64,000 nt of DNA from Salarias fasciatus (Eukaryota; Chordata; Actinopteri; Blenniiformes; Blenniidae), in the NCBI RefSeq assembly GCF_902148845.1, contig NC_043751.1, positions 31,309,294 through 31,373,293 on the forward strand, read 5' to 3'. Below, one piece after another: positions 63,450-64,000 of the stretch (the first letter of the stretch is position 1; every line of letters begins with the position of its first letter). The position numbers and the translations under genes are program-made. The notes under the pieces were generated by a model, which saw only the letters and a list, made by a program, of their open reading frames with translations, was not told the origin of the DNA and did not search any database.

Positions 63450-63568
63450 ATGGAGGAGATGCTGCCGTCCAGCCCCTGCTCGACTGACCCGGAAAGTCCT
63501 GGAGGTCTGAACCGAGGCTGCCTGATGGACCAGGCGGATCTGTCCATTGTGGTCCCGGAGACCCCCAG
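63450..63568 (+). CDS. First coding exon of an unidentified gene (partial)
   Basis: ATG 63450 (context GACCATGGAGG, a strong Kozak match) opens MEEMLPSSPCSTDPESPGGL then NRGCLMDQADLSIVVPETP, and ends at CCCCCAG|GTACCC, phase 2. The segment is acidic and Ser/Pro-rich, as in nuclear protein N-termini. I do not recognise it. Upstream CCAAT boxes and the GC-rich leader support a true gene start. A (CT)n run (63589-63661) follows in intron 1. The rest lies beyond the window. Confidence 0.6.
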
Positions 63569-63585
63569 GTACCCCTGGAGAACCC

Positions 63586-63588
<3 letters not shown>

Positions 63589-63661
<73 letters not shown>
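63589..63661. repeat. (CT)n microsatellite
   Basis: About 36 uninterrupted CT units, then a short (CA)n, about 20 bases downstream of the last exon's donor. Confidence 0.98.
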
Positions 63662-63664
<3 letters not shown>

Positions 63665-64000
63665 ACACACACACACACACACCCTGCACAGACAGCTTTG
63701 ATCACTTTGTGTTTGTATCAGGGGAAGCTGGAGACATTAATGCAGTGTTCTGAACCTCCTGGATCATTTTCCGTCCAGTTCTGGTTTTCTCTGAGTTTCC
63801 TGAGTCTTGGTGATTCCTGGAGATCCTGACAGCAGCTAATCTGCCAGGATCACTATTTGAAGAGGATCCAGAGTGATCCACTGACCCTCCAGGTTGAGGG
63901 TTCGACCCAGAGACCGTCTTCAGTTTTAATGTTTATATTCCAGCGTCTGTTCCTGGAGTTCCAGAACTTTCCGATCCGGACCTGAGTTTAACTCGTGGTT

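Overview
The window is vertebrate genomic DNA, almost certainly from a ray-finned fish of percomorph type. Eight recognisable protein-coding genes lie in 64 kb with compact GT-AG introns. There are very dense (CA)n/(TG)n microsatellites, many short DNA transposons and minisatellites inside introns. All gene models below were assembled by reading splice sites and phases by eye; every internal exon junction was checked for phase, and total lengths match the known families.

Layout. 1-2.7 kb: the first two coding exons of a synaptic vesicle glycoprotein 2 gene (sv2b-like, minus), split by a 1.5 kb TG-rich satellite in intron 1. 2.7-20.4 kb: a gene-poor stretch with simple repeats, foldback/MITE elements, a hAT BED-finger fragment, a hAT-like element and one weak two-exon coding candidate at 16.5-17.3 kb. 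20.4-22.7 kb: the C15orf40 homologue (plus), with intron 2 almost wholly minisatellite. 22.7-28.2 kb: LINE scraps and an ISL2EU-like DNA transposon. 28.4-30.7 kb: cartpt (plus), with CRE sites upstream and a hAT-like element in intron 1. 32.2-37.0 kb: rps17 (minus), with three paralogous H/ACA-type snoRNAs in introns 2, 3 and 4. 38.7-43.6 kb: an endophilin-A gene (sh3gl3-like, minus) whose exon 8 donor lies inside a 24-bp coding minisatellite. 44.3-45.6 kb: commd9 (plus), head to head with the endophilin gene. 46.5-58.9 kb: fcsk, L-fucose kinase (minus), 23 coding exons. 60.1-62.2 kb: pclaf (minus). 63.45 kb: the first coding exon of an unidentified plus-strand gene that runs off the end.

The genes are independent housekeeping or neural genes rather than a pathway. 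sv2b, C15orf40, rps17, sh3gl3 and pclaf all have human counterparts on chromosome 15q, so the block keeps an old vertebrate linkage; commd9, fcsk and cartpt have human counterparts elsewhere.

Most interesting points: (i) the rps17 intronic snoRNA trio, with conserved guide-like pockets and compensating stem changes; (ii) a minisatellite in the endophilin gene that repeats an identical in-frame 5' splice site about 30 times; (iii) five intronic minisatellites that all begin at or just after a 5' splice site; (iv) an fcsk intron with (AC)n at its 5' end and a long (GT)n at its 3' end, able to pair across the intron. No LTR element, retrovirus or other virus-like element was recognised.
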